Origin: Callaeas wilsoni
Taxonomy: Eukaryota; Chordata; Aves; Passeriformes; Callaeidae
Assembly (NCBI GenBank): GCA_013398955.1
Contig: VWPU01002083.1
Coordinates: forward strand, 620,001-684,000
Direction of reading: 5' to 3'
DNA: 64,000 nt
This document shows, piece after piece, positions 1-11,292 of this stretch; positions within the stretch are counted from its first letter, which is position 1, and each line of letters starts with the position of its first letter. The notes beneath the pieces are model-generated. The model did no database searches. It saw only the letters and a program-made list of their open reading frames with translations, and was not told the DNA's origin. The translations under genes and the position numbers were made by a program.

Positions 1-3000
1 AAGCAGAATTCATCAGATTCTTCTAAAATAATGTTTCTGAACATTCATATGAACTCCCAACAGCTGTTGAGTTCAATCGTGTTTCCTCCTAATCAAAATA
101 TATACTGTTAGTTTTTTTCACAGAAAATTTAGAGGAGCAGAGAGAGGATTGCAAGTGTTTTAAAGAAAACGACAAGTGACACTGGAAGTAAATGTGGTTT
201 TGAAGATGATTTTCAATAAATAACCAGCTTACCGAAAAAAGCCTTTTCCTGAAATTCAAACCAAAAAAAATCACTGAACATTTTTCAGATTTGTCTTTCC
301 CCTGCTGTCTTTTTCTGTCTAAAACCTGATTCTTTTTGACTATGTTTGACTTCAGCTGCGACATCTTATTTCAGCTGAAAATAAACTTCTATTGAAAAGT
401 CGAAGCAGCTTTTCTCTGCAAGGATCTGGAGATTTCGCTTCAAGAAATGTTCGCAAAATATTCCACCACATAGCCTTTGCTGTAGGTAACCAGAGATATT
501 TGTTCTCTGAAGAAAACTCCATTGCATAATGCAGACACCTTTTCATATTTTCTGCACTCGAGCTTGAACGCCTGTACCTGCCAACCTACTTCAACCAAAG
601 AAAGGTCAGCTGTACATTTGCATAAAATCGAATACATTTGCATAAATCAAGCTGCAGCTTTATATACTACATTGATCTGGAATGCATATTGTGCTTTTCA
701 TGGTGACAGGCAATGAGAGGCAGCACCAGGCAGTTATAAGAGTGTCTGTCTTCGGCTCAGCCCTGCACTGAAGTGAGTAGAGATCAATCCCCAACTCCAC
801 CTGAATGCTCACAGATGTCAGTGAGACCACAGCAGATGGTCAGTTCTGCTTCTGCTCAGCTCACCAGAGAGTGAGAGAGTACTTTCCCCTCATTTTTTAT
901 CTGTTGTGCTTTCCTGAAATCAAACCTGCAGTTATCAGAGGTTCATGTAAACTGAAAATTCAGATTAAATTATCCAAAATTAGGCTTTGCCAAGATCATC
1001 AATAAATTGATGTACCCAAGACTTTTTATACAATAAGTTTTAGTTCATTTGAGTTTATTCAAGATAGGAGGGTCATGATATATTTGGATCCAATTTTTTG
1101 TCTGATTGGATTAAAGTGGCAGAGAAAATCTAGACTCTCCTGACTTTTAGGAACTTGAGACTTCACATTAATTTCAAATTCCAGGAAATATCTAATAAAA
1201 CCACTGCAGCTGGCACTGTTCAAATTGCCAATATATTCAAAAGCAATTCAGAAGTGCTAAAGTGATGACGTTGACAGGAGAGCTTCTGAGTCCACAGTGG
1301 CACCAAGTCCTGTCCTGGAGAGTCAAGGGGCCAGGACACCTGCTCTCTACACTGATATCTGGCAAAGCTTTTTCTTAGGAAACCACCTGAGCAGCTCCAG
1401 ACTGGCTTATCAGATATGTCATTCCTTCCACCCTTAAATCCACCTAAGTAGATCTGCACAAGGATGGATCTCAAAACCAGACTCCTGCAAAGGAACTTTC
1501 TTTTTGATTTGGAGAGGAATTATTTTGTATCATAACCAAAAATTGCTTTCAAACGCTGCACCTGGGCTGTGTAAGCCAGGCAGGCAGGATTAGCCCTTTG
1601 CAGAAAAGCCCTTTTTAAACAACTCAGAGAACTGAGGGAGTGCCTGAGCCTGTCACCAGCATGGGGGTTGGCAGAGGGCATGGCCAGCAGTGTGAAAGGG
1701 TTTGATTTACCTGAATGCTGCTCTGCTACTCTGAGCAGAAATCACATTGTTTATCCAACCCCTTTGCTCTGATCTGCACTTTTGGGGTTCATGCTCAAAA
1801 CACGCAGCAGCCAGGTCAACAGCCTCAGACAGCAAAGGTCACTGAACCTGGGCACTAAAATAGGACACAGAAAGGTGTCCAGCTGAGCCCCACACTAACC
1901 CCTGCACACCACTCATTATTGCAGTGGTTATAGCTAATTAAGAGTGCAAGGTAGGATCCCCAGGCAGCTGACCAGAATCAGCTGGGGATTCTTGTGGTAT
2001 ATCATTATACCACGTAATGGTAAGTGGAATTGCCTAAAAATCAGCAAATTTTTGCTGAGGAAAAAGGCCTTGCTTTCTTTTTATTGCCCCCAATCCTCAT
2101 CCCCTCACCTAACTTTTGTGTCTGCTTTGTTTTTAGACTCATTTTAAGATAAAAACTGGCTGTCGTTCATTTTGGCAGGTGCATACACCTTATCCCAGGA
2201 GTTACCAGGGCAAAGGCCCTTCTTTCAAAGTCAGCAGCCAGACACTTTCAGGCCCCCTCTCAGACGCAGTGGCAGTGGTGGGTAGGACACTGTCCCTCAT
2301 GCCGGGGTGCAGTGGGACAGGGACAAGCTGGGCTGTCCCTTCCTTTCTGCCTCCCCTTGAGCACCTCCTGCTCTGTAGGTTCTCTGCAGTGAAGCTGCTC
2401 TGAGTGGTTCCAGCAGGCACAGCTTGATGGAAGGATTTCCATGGGTGCAGGACTGTGATGGTGCTGATGGGACAAATGAAAGCAAAAGCACCCCTTGGCC
2501 TGGGCACAGAAGCTGGTTGTTACCTGCAGCTCTGATGGGCTTCAGAGAACACTCTCTGGTGAACAGCTCAGCTTCCAGAGCTGTGGAGTGCGAGTGGCTT
2601 TACAGGAAGGGAGCAGGGACTGTGTGTGCCAGGATCTGAGCTTCCTCTCATCCTGGAGCAAATCAGGACGAACTCTGTCAGGTCTACGGAGAACTTGGCT
2701 CTAGAAATGCTGCTCCTGCATGGAACAGTTCTTGAGATCTAACCCACCCACCATGAAACAAAGAATAATGCTATTAGAAGGTGATGTCTTTGATGCCATC
2801 ACCCAGACTAATTTCTGCTGCAATATTCAACAGGAGTTTTTGGAAAGGCAGGATAATGACTTGAGAATTGCAGCCGGCCTGAGCACAGTACAGTGAATTT
2901 TTTATCAAAACTAGCTGAGAACGTGACACATTTAAACCAATCAAGTGTATTTATTTTACTATAATCTTGTAATATCAACAATGACCTCAGTAAGGGGGCT

Positions 3001-3200
3001 TTTCTGAGCACTAGAGATTAGCTGGGGTTAACAGTCCCCTGAATGCTGATCTCTCCAAGGCACTGATGGAGATGTGGAACCTTTTAAAAGGATTCATTCC
3101 TGGCTGCTGAAGTTTCCATGAAACAGCCCCGTAAGGCCTTGGTATGATTTTTAATAAACCAGCCCTGGCCCCCATCACCTCAGGCGTTGCCTCCTAGCCA
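1..3200. other. Gene-free unique sequence
   Basis: No recognisable gene, repeat family or RNA was found. Reading frames are short (up to about 100 codons near 2200-2500), overlap on both strands, and have no family motifs. The part from 2180 to 2700 is richer in G and C than its surroundings, which lengthens frames on both strands by chance. The only structured piece is the octamer/TATA cluster near 606-745, listed separately. The interval could be intergenic or intronic; the sequence alone does not decide. Confidence 0.7.
606..745 (+). promoter_or_regulatory. Possible octamer/TATA promoter-like cluster
   Basis: A 13-base direct repeat containing ATTTGCAT (the POU-factor octamer in reverse orientation) occurs at 615-627 and 635-647, 20 bases apart. 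An E-box CAGCTG lies just upstream at 608-613. TATA-like strings follow at 659-666 (TTTATATA) and around 733-741 (TTATAAGAG). The spacing would allow a start site near 765. No CpG enrichment and no convincing downstream coding exon were seen, so this is a motif cluster and not a demonstrated promoter. POU-octamer binding is established knowledge; use of this site is inference. Confidence 0.25.
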
Positions 3201-4147
3201 AAACTGCTTCCCTCTGGCATTTTTAGCAGCGTGGCTGTTCTCACTGCAGATTTGTTTCCTCTGTGGTTTTGTAGCCTGTTGCCTTCCATGCTGGTAGGGC
3301 CGACACAAGGGGAAGTAGATGGGGAAATGCCCCTCCTGTTCCTGAGCCAAAAGCAGAGGAGAACTCTGCCTTCTATCTTTAGCTGGGGGGAAGCAGCATT
3401 CCCTCGTGCTTCCCTTTCCTGCCCCTCCGTGCAGCGAGGGCTCCCCGGATGTTCCATCTGCTCCGGCTGGACGATGGGAGCAGTTGGCGGCTGTTCCTCA
3501 GCTGGAACACTCTCAGTGCCTCTCCTCCTGAGTCTGCCCCTGCCCTGCTGAGCCTCGGGGCCTCCGCACCAAGGGCACGCCAAAGGATCAGGCCAGGGGA
3601 AGTGCACAGAAGATTTAATTAGAAAAAAAATCTGCCTTTGCAAAATGATTCGAAACAAGAGGCCATTTAAAAAGGGTTATCAAGACTTCAAGTGTCAAGA
3701 ATATTTTTGGAAGCCCTGCTGCCCATGGTGTATTTCTTGAATCACTGTGCGATGTTTTATCCTGGCTAGATAATAATCAGACAGATATCCCATAATGTGG
3801 AAACATCAAGTCATTATCAGACCCTGGAATAAAAAAGTAAAATCAAACTAAATACAAGATAAAGCAATATCCTATGAGCAAGTGATTTCTACTGAAGGAA
3901 TCTTCACTGAGTTCCAGTGACAGCAGATGAAAGGCAGGACGCAGACAGGACTTCTTGGAGCTTGTGCAAAAGTTGCTTTTAACTACAATTACAAAGTCAA
4001 TTAGAAAGTCATTTCAGCACTAATGAAACAACAAATGATTGATGCTTAATGGTTCTGGCAGGAAATACAGCCTGGTAAATACAGCTGACCAGGAAAAGGC
4101 AATTCAAAATTACAAGACATCAAAAGTTTAGGGATTTTTTGTGTGTG

Positions 4148-4180
<33 letters not shown>

Positions 4181-6880
4181 GAATGCTAATTTAAAAAATC
4201 AAGGTGCTTCAGTTTGAGGATGCACATGAACATCTTTAACCAGACAGAGTTCATACTCGCAGTCTACCTGCTGTAACCTATAATATGCTCAGGCTGGGAA
4301 ATGTGTTTCCAGATCCCAGGCTGGACTGGGAGAACTTCACTGCCTAGGTCAGGTGTCAGTTGGTCATTTTGCCTCGTGTCCAGTGTGCCTTGGGCAGAAG
4401 TAGAGGCGAAGAAAGCATAAATCCAGTTATATATTGTATATAACACACAATATATTATGTATTATTTTTATTAAATATAGATATATTTCTCTATAAGTAT
4501 AGACACATATAGATGTATATATATTTCCAGATGCTCCTGCCTTGAAGAGGTGATAGATCAATGCATTATCCCGTTCTCTTTCCTGTGGCTTCTATTGCTC
4601 TCTCTGGGTCTAAAATCAATATTGATTTTGTGATGCCTTGGCCTACAAATCTAATTCCAGGTGGGATTAGAAATTCTCTCTGTAGCAGGAAGAGAATCAT
4701 AGATGATTCAGACTAAATCCAACTGCTGAGATAGAGAGAGGCTTCTGAGCTTTGTCCAAACAGAGAATTTCAGTCCTTAGAGCAGACCAGCTTTTCCTTC
4801 GCCGTGGCCCAGCAGCACAGAGCTGAGTGGCTGCAGGGCACTCCAGCAGCAGCAGGGACAGATGCCCAAAGCTGATGCAACACACAAGAATCAGGGAAAA
4901 TGCTGCAGCACAAACTACTTGAGCAAAACCTCTTTAAGGTAGTTACACCACACACAGGTGTATAGTTACACCACACACCACATCCACACACAGGCCTGGT
5001 CTAAAACTTACTTTTAGAGCAGAGCTACTTGTGTGTTATAGTTACGTCATAGAGGCTTGATTAAGCAAGAGAAATTTCCTGAGTTTTCCTGTAATCCTCC
5101 TGAAACCTGATTGCAGCAAGAAAAACGAGCATTCTGGGAAAGGTCGGTGCTTGGTGGCAGTTGCAGCATGGAGGTGCAGGGTGGCTGGGCATGGCAAAGC
5201 TCTCCCTCCCCACACAGCCTGCGCCGTGCTCGGTCGGCCATGGAGCCGCTCCAGGGTTTTTTCCTGTGAGGATTGCGTGGATGGCAGGATCAGAGGCTGG
5301 TACCTTTGGGCCTGGGCACTCACACAGCCATCGCCCGAAAGAGTCTGACTATTTGTTTTAACCATATTTAATGCTCCCCATCTGAGGGTTTTAATGTGCT
5401 TTAAAGGTGTGCTCATGGTGCTTGATCCTCTCCGAGGCAAACGCTTGAGGTCTCAGCTTCGGACGCTGACAGCTCCGTGACGGAGTGGGCACCATCTCTG
5501 CCCACACCTTGCTCTTTCCACCCCTCCCGTGCCAGCTGTCTCCTTTCTCCGAGCAACTACATGGAGAGCTGCAATTCAACTGCAAAAGAACAGCAGTGCA
5601 CAGAGCAATTGGCCAGACCGAAACATTTACCTAAGGCCGTTTGTTTATAGCATCCTTGCACTCACCACGAGATCTTTTTCTTGTCTTAATCCAGGCACTT
5701 GAGGGCTGCATCTTGCAGTTGTTACAGGCTTAATGTGCCCTGTGAGCAGCCACCTTCCTTCCTTCCTGTAGGACCTGTGAGCTGGGTTTGTCTCACAGCG
5801 TATTTGGTCTGTCTCTAGAGAGGCTGCTGTAAAATGATTGCTGAACCCATCTCCAGTTCACTCCTGCTAATTAAACACCTCTGGTTCAGTGCTTGGTCGC
5901 TCCTTTATTTTCCTCCTTCCCCCCCCTCTTTTTTTTTGGCTAGTTCCAAGAGGATATTATTTTTAGCTCAGGAGGGTTGAAGGGGAAGGGAATTGTGCCA
6001 GAATCAGGTTGTTAGGAGATGGGGAGAGAGGAAAAAAATGCTGGGTGTGGGGGGAGATCTGCAGTGATTAAAATTCCATCTAATAATAAGACAGAAAGCT
6101 GCGGTGCACAGGCCCAGCCTAAATTAAGCTCCTGAATTAGAAGTGCTTTCCCAAATTCCTCTCCAGACAATTTAATTAGGCGACAGGTATTTCCACAGTC
6201 ACACGGTGGTTCCGCTTGGCAATAAATAAAGACTCCAAGAATTCTTACCCTAGAATCCAATGAAGAAAGCAAAACAAAACTTCCAGCAGGACACAGAGCA
6301 GCATGTGGTGAGACTGGCCCGGCTCCCCTCCTCCCATCCCGCCCTGCCCGGCTCTGGTAATAGATGGTGCATGAGCACCGTCCTGATTAGGGGGCCAGGA
6401 GGTTAATCTCCAGCTTGCTGTCTGATAAAGTCCATACCCAGGCGCTGTACTCCCCAGCCTATCCATAATCTTGGGGTTTGCTCTTACACACTGTCGGTGC
6501 AGGACTGACGTGTGCAGCCCTCAGTCCTGGCACAAACGACGCCATCCATCCACGTCAGCTCTGCTCTTTCCTTATGCTGTTCCCTCCGAGCCCTCCTCCC
6601 CATCCCTCTCTGGAGCAGTGATTAAGGATGCTGGATCCCCAGCCCCTCCCCGACAGCACAGAGCGCTATGGAGGAGGGATGCTGTCATCTCGGGCAGCTT
6701 GGAGCAAGGGAGAAAGAGGAACTTGAACATTTTTCCTCCCCAAAATCGTCAAACCCTATATTCACCATTTATAATTAATAAATCTACCTAATTAATAAAA
6801 TAATAAATTCAATTATTTCCTTTTATGGTATAAATGCCCTTTGTAGCCCATGAAAGCAAGAATTATTTTCTTCCCTCCAA
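3201..6880. other. Gene-free sequence with short low-complexity tracts
   Basis: Unique sequence with no recognised gene. A GC-richer patch at 3380-3560 carries overlapping frames on both strands (154 codons on minus, 106 on plus) without recognisable domains. An AT-rich patch of TATA-type words lies at 4430-4525. Short pyrimidine and T runs lie near 5920-5940. The part from about 6050 to 6240 is rich in homeobox-type words (TTAATTAG, TAATAATAAG) and looks like a possible conserved non-coding element, which needs alignment to test. Confidence 0.65.
4139..4180. repeat. (GTATAT)n microsatellite
   Basis: A short GT run is followed by about six copies of a TATATG/GTATAT hexamer. It is a simple-sequence repeat, likely variable in length between individuals. 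No gene overlaps it. Confidence 0.95.
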
Positions 6881-6881
6881 A

Positions 6882-7066
6882 AAATCATAGACTTATTGAA
6901 TGGTTTGGGTTGAAATGGACCTTAAAGATCACCTCATTCCAATCCCCCTGCCATGGGCCGGGACATCTTCCACTAGACCAGATTGCTCCAAGGCCTGTCC
7001 AGCCTATCCTGGAACACTTTCAGGGATGATGTACCCACAACTTCTCTGGGCAAATCTACCCGGACA
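6882..7066 (-). mobile_element. CR1 LINE, 5'-truncated 3' end
   Basis: The plus strand reads as the reverse complement of the 3' part of an avian CR1 element. Successive blocks are AATCATAGA, GAATGGTTTGGGTTG, GACCTTAAAGATCA, CCCCCTGCCATGGGC, GGGACATCTTCCACTAGACC and CACAACTTCTCTGGGCAA. CR1 is the dominant non-LTR retrotransposon of birds and is usually truncated at its 5' end, as here. The 3' terminus is at the low-coordinate side near 6882, and similarity fades near 7066. Several substitutions and small changes from the usual consensus indicate an inactive copy. This is the strongest evidence that the host is a bird. Confidence 0.95.
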
Positions 7067-7130
7067 CTGCTATGCTGAAGAATTCAGAGTATCAAAACAA
7101 AGGACATGCATTACTTTTACCTGAAAAGTG

Positions 7131-7178
7131 CCTTTATTTAACACACTGCCTTTATTTAACACACTGCCTTTATTTAAC
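7131..7178. repeat. 18-bp tandem repeat, 2.7 copies
   Basis: The unit CCTTTATTTAACACACTG occurs exactly at 7131-7148 and 7149-7166, with the first 12 bases again at 7167-7178. The copies are identical, so the expansion is probably recent. It lies about 65 bases beyond the truncated end of the CR1 copy. Confidence 0.95.
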
Positions 7179-8569
7179 ATGCGTGTGTAACAATGTAGGC
7201 CTTGCACTGACAGAAAAAATGGGAATTTCTAGAATTCCCAGAAATATTCCTTCTCTCAGCACTCTTCTTCTCATCATTCAATCCACTGGCTTGTCTTGTA
7301 TAAATCTTCCTTAATTCCTCTCCCAAATATTTGATACTGCTTTAACATTTTCTTGGAAACGCTACATGTGTGAAAATATTCTTAGATTTCCTTGGGGTGA
7401 AAAATGGAGAAATTAAAAACAAGGCTTATCAAGAAAGTGTCAGTCGCGGGTACCAAACTCTCATGGAATATCTGTTTGTGTGCCATCCTTAAGTGAGCTC
7501 CCTCTTGGAGGGTCATGTTTGCACCAGCAGGCTTCCCAGAATTGAGGGCTGGATGGACCGACAGGCTGGACAACCTAAATTCAAATTAAGCACGCAGAAG
7601 GGGTGAAAATTTGGAAAATTCTTAAGGATTTTTGGTGTGTCAGAGTTCACTCAGTGCTCATGGGAAGACTCCTTTTTACTCACGTGGGTGTTCCAGCCTT
7701 CAACAAACACTAGTCTCTGGTAACTACCAGCTAGTGCCAGGAAGAATTGCCTAATTCTTCAGGAAATGGCACGAGTTTGCATTCCTTGAACCTCTGAGCA
7801 GTCCTCTGCCTTTTCATTGAGAGGATGTCTGAGTGCCCAGGTTAGCAGGATGTTGAGGACAAAGCATCAATTTTTGCATCGTGCTGGAAGAGAAGGGAGT
7901 ATTTAAATTCATCTTTGTAGAGAACTTTGAAATTATTGAAAAGTATCTGTGTTCTCATTTAACATGTAATAATGATTTCATTTAATCTGAAGGGATTCTT
8001 CTAGCTGCAAGAGTTCTTACCCCATGTTAATTAAATATCCATTGATTTCTAAAACAAAGGAAAACACTTGTCCTTATTGAGATTTTACTGTGATATTCAA
8101 TATAACATGATTCTACTCTACGATTTAGTCCTCTACAAATTTACCTTTAATAAAGAACAGCTAATATGTAGAGAGATTAATTAAAGAAATATAATCAGAT
8201 AGCAAAAGAATCATTATAAATGACAAAGAGGTGAATTGACAGTTGGTTTGTTTGTTTTTTTTTCTTTTGGCCAGTATATAATTGAAAATACTAAAATAAA
8301 AATATATATTTTTAATCAAACTAGGTTTCGGTTTAGTCCACAAGGGAAATATTGAGGTCTCATGTACTTATACAGCTAAGACATTTTAAAGTGCTATTTG
8401 GAACAGTTACTAAGTCTGAGTCAAGGCTGGAAAGCATTAGCCCAGAAATTCTCTTTAATATGGACTTGATGATCTGTGTTCTAAAACCATTGCCTGAAAA
8501 AAGACATCCGAAAAAAAAAAAAAAAGGAAGAAAAGAAGAAATAAAAAACCCCGCTCAGCTCTCACTTAC

Positions 8570-8883
8570 CTGAATTACAACTTCAGAATTTGTCCCCCAT
8601 ATTCATCATATGCACTGCTCTTTATCCAAGTGTTGGGTTTCCCATTGTGCTGCCAATCTGGAAAGTCAGATATTAAGGCATGTAAAAAACAATGAATCCT
8701 GCCCATTAATTGTTTATTTTTTTTTTCATTTGGTTCCTGCCTAGCACAACATCTTCCATCTGAGAAAGCCATTAGCACTGGGAAGACGGGCACTGAATAA
8801 GCGTTTTGCTGGAAATGGGACATATTTGCTTTCTTTGGAAGGTGAAAGTAGTGGAAGAAGCAGAATGTGACAATAGCGTGAAA
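8570..8883 (-). other. Possible spliced exon, probably non-coding
   Basis: On the minus strand a strong acceptor-like sequence (pyrimidine run ending TTTTTTTGCAG) ends just before 8883. A full donor consensus CAG|GTAAGT lies at 8572-8564, which would give a 314-base exon. One frame is open from the acceptor but reaches a TAA about eight bases before the donor, and the other two frames contain stops. A non-coding RNA exon is therefore more likely than an internal coding exon. Chance occurrence is possible, since about one perfect nine-base donor is expected in 64 kb of double-stranded sequence. Confidence 0.22.
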
Positions 8884-9346
8884 CTGCAAAAAAATGGGGG
8901 TGGGAGGTGCATTTTTAAAAGAGAAATCACATTTCTTACCATTCAGAATTCCACTTGGATCTCCGTGCGTGGACACACTCCTACACCTTAACAGCTGCTT
9001 TGAAAGACCCCTGTCCTGGTAAGGACACGATGGATTCACAGCCTCTGAGCTGTTTGCCATATGACACCATCATACAGCTTGTGTAGCTAGATTTGGCTTT
9101 ACTGTGAAGTTAAATAGCCCTGCAGTGAGCAGAGAGCCCCAGAGGCCGCCCCGCGCAGGCAGGGATGTGCAGCCTGTCCCGCACCGCTCCGCGGGGCCCC
9201 TCAGGGCTGCTCTTCCTCACTGCCCCCATATTGCAATTCAGTTTTGGAACTGCATTTCAGATTAGGCCAGACCAGCCTCCGCTCAGGCCTTGGTGATGCT
9301 GCATAAGATGAAATGACCCTGCAGACTTGGCTCAGGTTTCCGTTTG

Positions 9347-9395
9347 ATTTGCATGATCTGCACTCACACCTTTCCCCGTGTCGTGCCATGCAAAT
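9347..9395. promoter_or_regulatory. Inverted pair of POU octamer motifs
   Basis: A perfect octamer in minus orientation (ATTTGCAT, 9347-9354) and another in plus orientation (ATGCAAAT, 9388-9395) lie 33 bases apart. A third near match (ATTTGCAC) follows around 9415. They sit about 150 bases downstream of a small CpG cluster at roughly 9143-9197. Octamers are bound by POU-domain factors. Use of these sites as an enhancer is inference. Confidence 0.3.
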
Positions 9396-11264
9396 ATTTG
9401 AGGTAATTGACTTCCATTTGCACGGAACCAGGTAAACTATGAGCTACAAGTGGCTGCATTCAAAAGTCACTTGGCTTATCCTCCTTTTGGCAGAGTCTCA
9501 GGAAATGGAAGCCTGGAATAAATTGGCTTTTGGCCAGGACCTGAGCTAGGAGGATTTGGGGATCTCTTTTCTTGTGTTGTGACCCGTCCCAAAGAAAGAA
9601 CTGGAAGGAAGCTTGGGAGATTGTCTGGGCTGTGGGTTGACCACAAAGTGGCATTAATTCAGTGGGTGTCTTTCCTGACAAATGGTGATTTAACCCATTC
9701 ATGGCAGTCTCTGGCACTGAGGAATCAGCATCTGCACCTTTCCATGCACTGCAGAGAAGGAACTCTCTGTCCCTGCCATGACCTCCACTTGTCCATGCTG
9801 TTTGATCTAGACACAGACTTCAGGGACCTGGGGGAATGGTTTTGGTGTAAAATTCCTCAGCTCAGAACAAGCACTGAGACAACACTTAGTGTCTCCTTTA
9901 GTCACAATTCTTGTGTGTGTTTTTGTTTCCACCAGGCTGTAGAAAATTTGCTGTTGGCTTGTAGCAACAGCAAAGCCGAATCCTTTCCACTGTGGCTGAG
10001 AGCATGCTGGTTGGACAACAAAAAGGTGTATCCAAGATTTGGCTGTATCCTGTATGTTCCTTCTCTTGCCCTCTGTTTCCATTCTGCAATTCTGAAATAT
10101 TTGGAACTAGTTAGGATATAAAAAGGTAAAAGGGCCATTCTGTCTCTCTGCTGTAGGTCACTGTCTGAGATAGGGAAGGAAAAAAGTTAAATATAAACTC
10201 TACACACAGCCAGCAAATCTCAGGAAGGCTGATTTTTCCTCTAGGACGCTCCAAGTTTCTAACTCCCTTAACCAGTTTATCAGATCCTATTCCCTTAGTG
10301 TCTGTAGCACTGATGAATTCTGATTTTCTTCCTGACTTGCAAGATCTATAGCTGTCACTTGTAGAGGAGAAATGATGCTGTGTGATCCATGTGACCAAGT
10401 CATTAGCTAAATCAGACCATATTTTGCATACTGAACAGCATGTCCTCACAGAGAATTGTTTGTAATCAGTCAATATTATTTATTTTTAAAAGTGCAAAAG
10501 ATACCATTGAGTAAATTTGAATAAGAAATAAATTTGGAGAAATTGTAATCAGCCTGTGAACACTTTGCAAGCAAGGAGAAAAAGAAACAGGCTAAATTAA
10601 TTGATTAAATTACTTGCAGCAAGTGCCTCTCTCTGTGCTGATCCTCTTCTCAGTGCTTTCAGTATTTTGGGTGCGTACCTCAAGCCTGACCTGAATCAAA
10701 CTCTGCTTTTCCAATCAGAGCTCTTTCTTCAGTGGGGATTGCCAGTCATACTCCATTAAGTGATGGGTTTGCATTGTCAGCAAACGATCACTAAACGAGC
10801 AGGCTGATAACATAAATCTCATTTTCACTTGTAAACCAAGGCCGGCCTTTAGGTGCAGTAGAGACTGATGTATTTGCTCTTTGCCTTGCTTTTTGTTTTG
10901 GCTTCCCACCCTCAAGACGGTGATACAGTTTTCAGGGAGGAGTTTTCCACACTCAGTAAGCCTCTTGTTTTCCACCTACTGAAGAAGAGCCAGTAACATC
11001 TGATCAGCTGTAGCTTCACGTCCAAGGATGATCCTGCTATGCAGGGAGATTCTTGAGGATAATAACAGATGGGGGCTTCCATCTGAGCCAGAATAGCACT
11101 AAGGGCTGGAAGACTTGTTGATCTCAGCATGGAACCTCCCACACTGCAAAGCACTCACCAAGATGCTCACCAGACTGAGGTGTACGTGCCGGAGGCCTCA
11201 TCCACTCAAATAGCTTCCTGATCTTTCCATGTTGGTAAGCTCAGCTTAACTGCCAGGAATCCCC

Positions 11265-11292
11265 AGGAAGGAAGGAAGGAAGGAGGGAAAGT
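11265..11292. repeat. (GGAA)n microsatellite
   Basis: About five copies of GGAA are followed by a degenerate GGAGGGAAA. GGAA repeats can bind ETS factors, but this tract is short and no promoter context is visible. Confidence 0.9.

Larger units (their letters stand above)
7180..11262. other. Gene-free sequence with weak exon-like signals
   Basis: No recognised gene. Long runs of A or T (8249-8260, about 8510-8525, 8708-8717) and AT-rich stretches dominate 7900-8350. A compact CpG cluster lies near 9140-9200. Two longer open frames are present, 161 codons on minus (8575-9060) and 180 codons on plus (9579-10121). Neither shows a recognisable domain, and frames of this length occur by chance in a window this size. 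Splice-like signals inside them are listed as candidates. Confidence 0.6.

Noticed and set aside
3194..3658. 154-codon minus frame
   Set aside because: It lies in a GC-richer patch where stops are rare, a 106-codon frame opposes it, and no domain is visible.
8575..9060. 161-codon minus frame as a coding gene
   Set aside because: It has a low-complexity lysine/asparagine part from a T run and no recognisable domain. The splice signals inside it favour a non-coding reading.
9579..10121. 180-codon plus frame as a complete gene
   Set aside because: No family motif and no clear promoter or initiation context. A frame of this length is only mildly unusual in 64 kb read in six frames.
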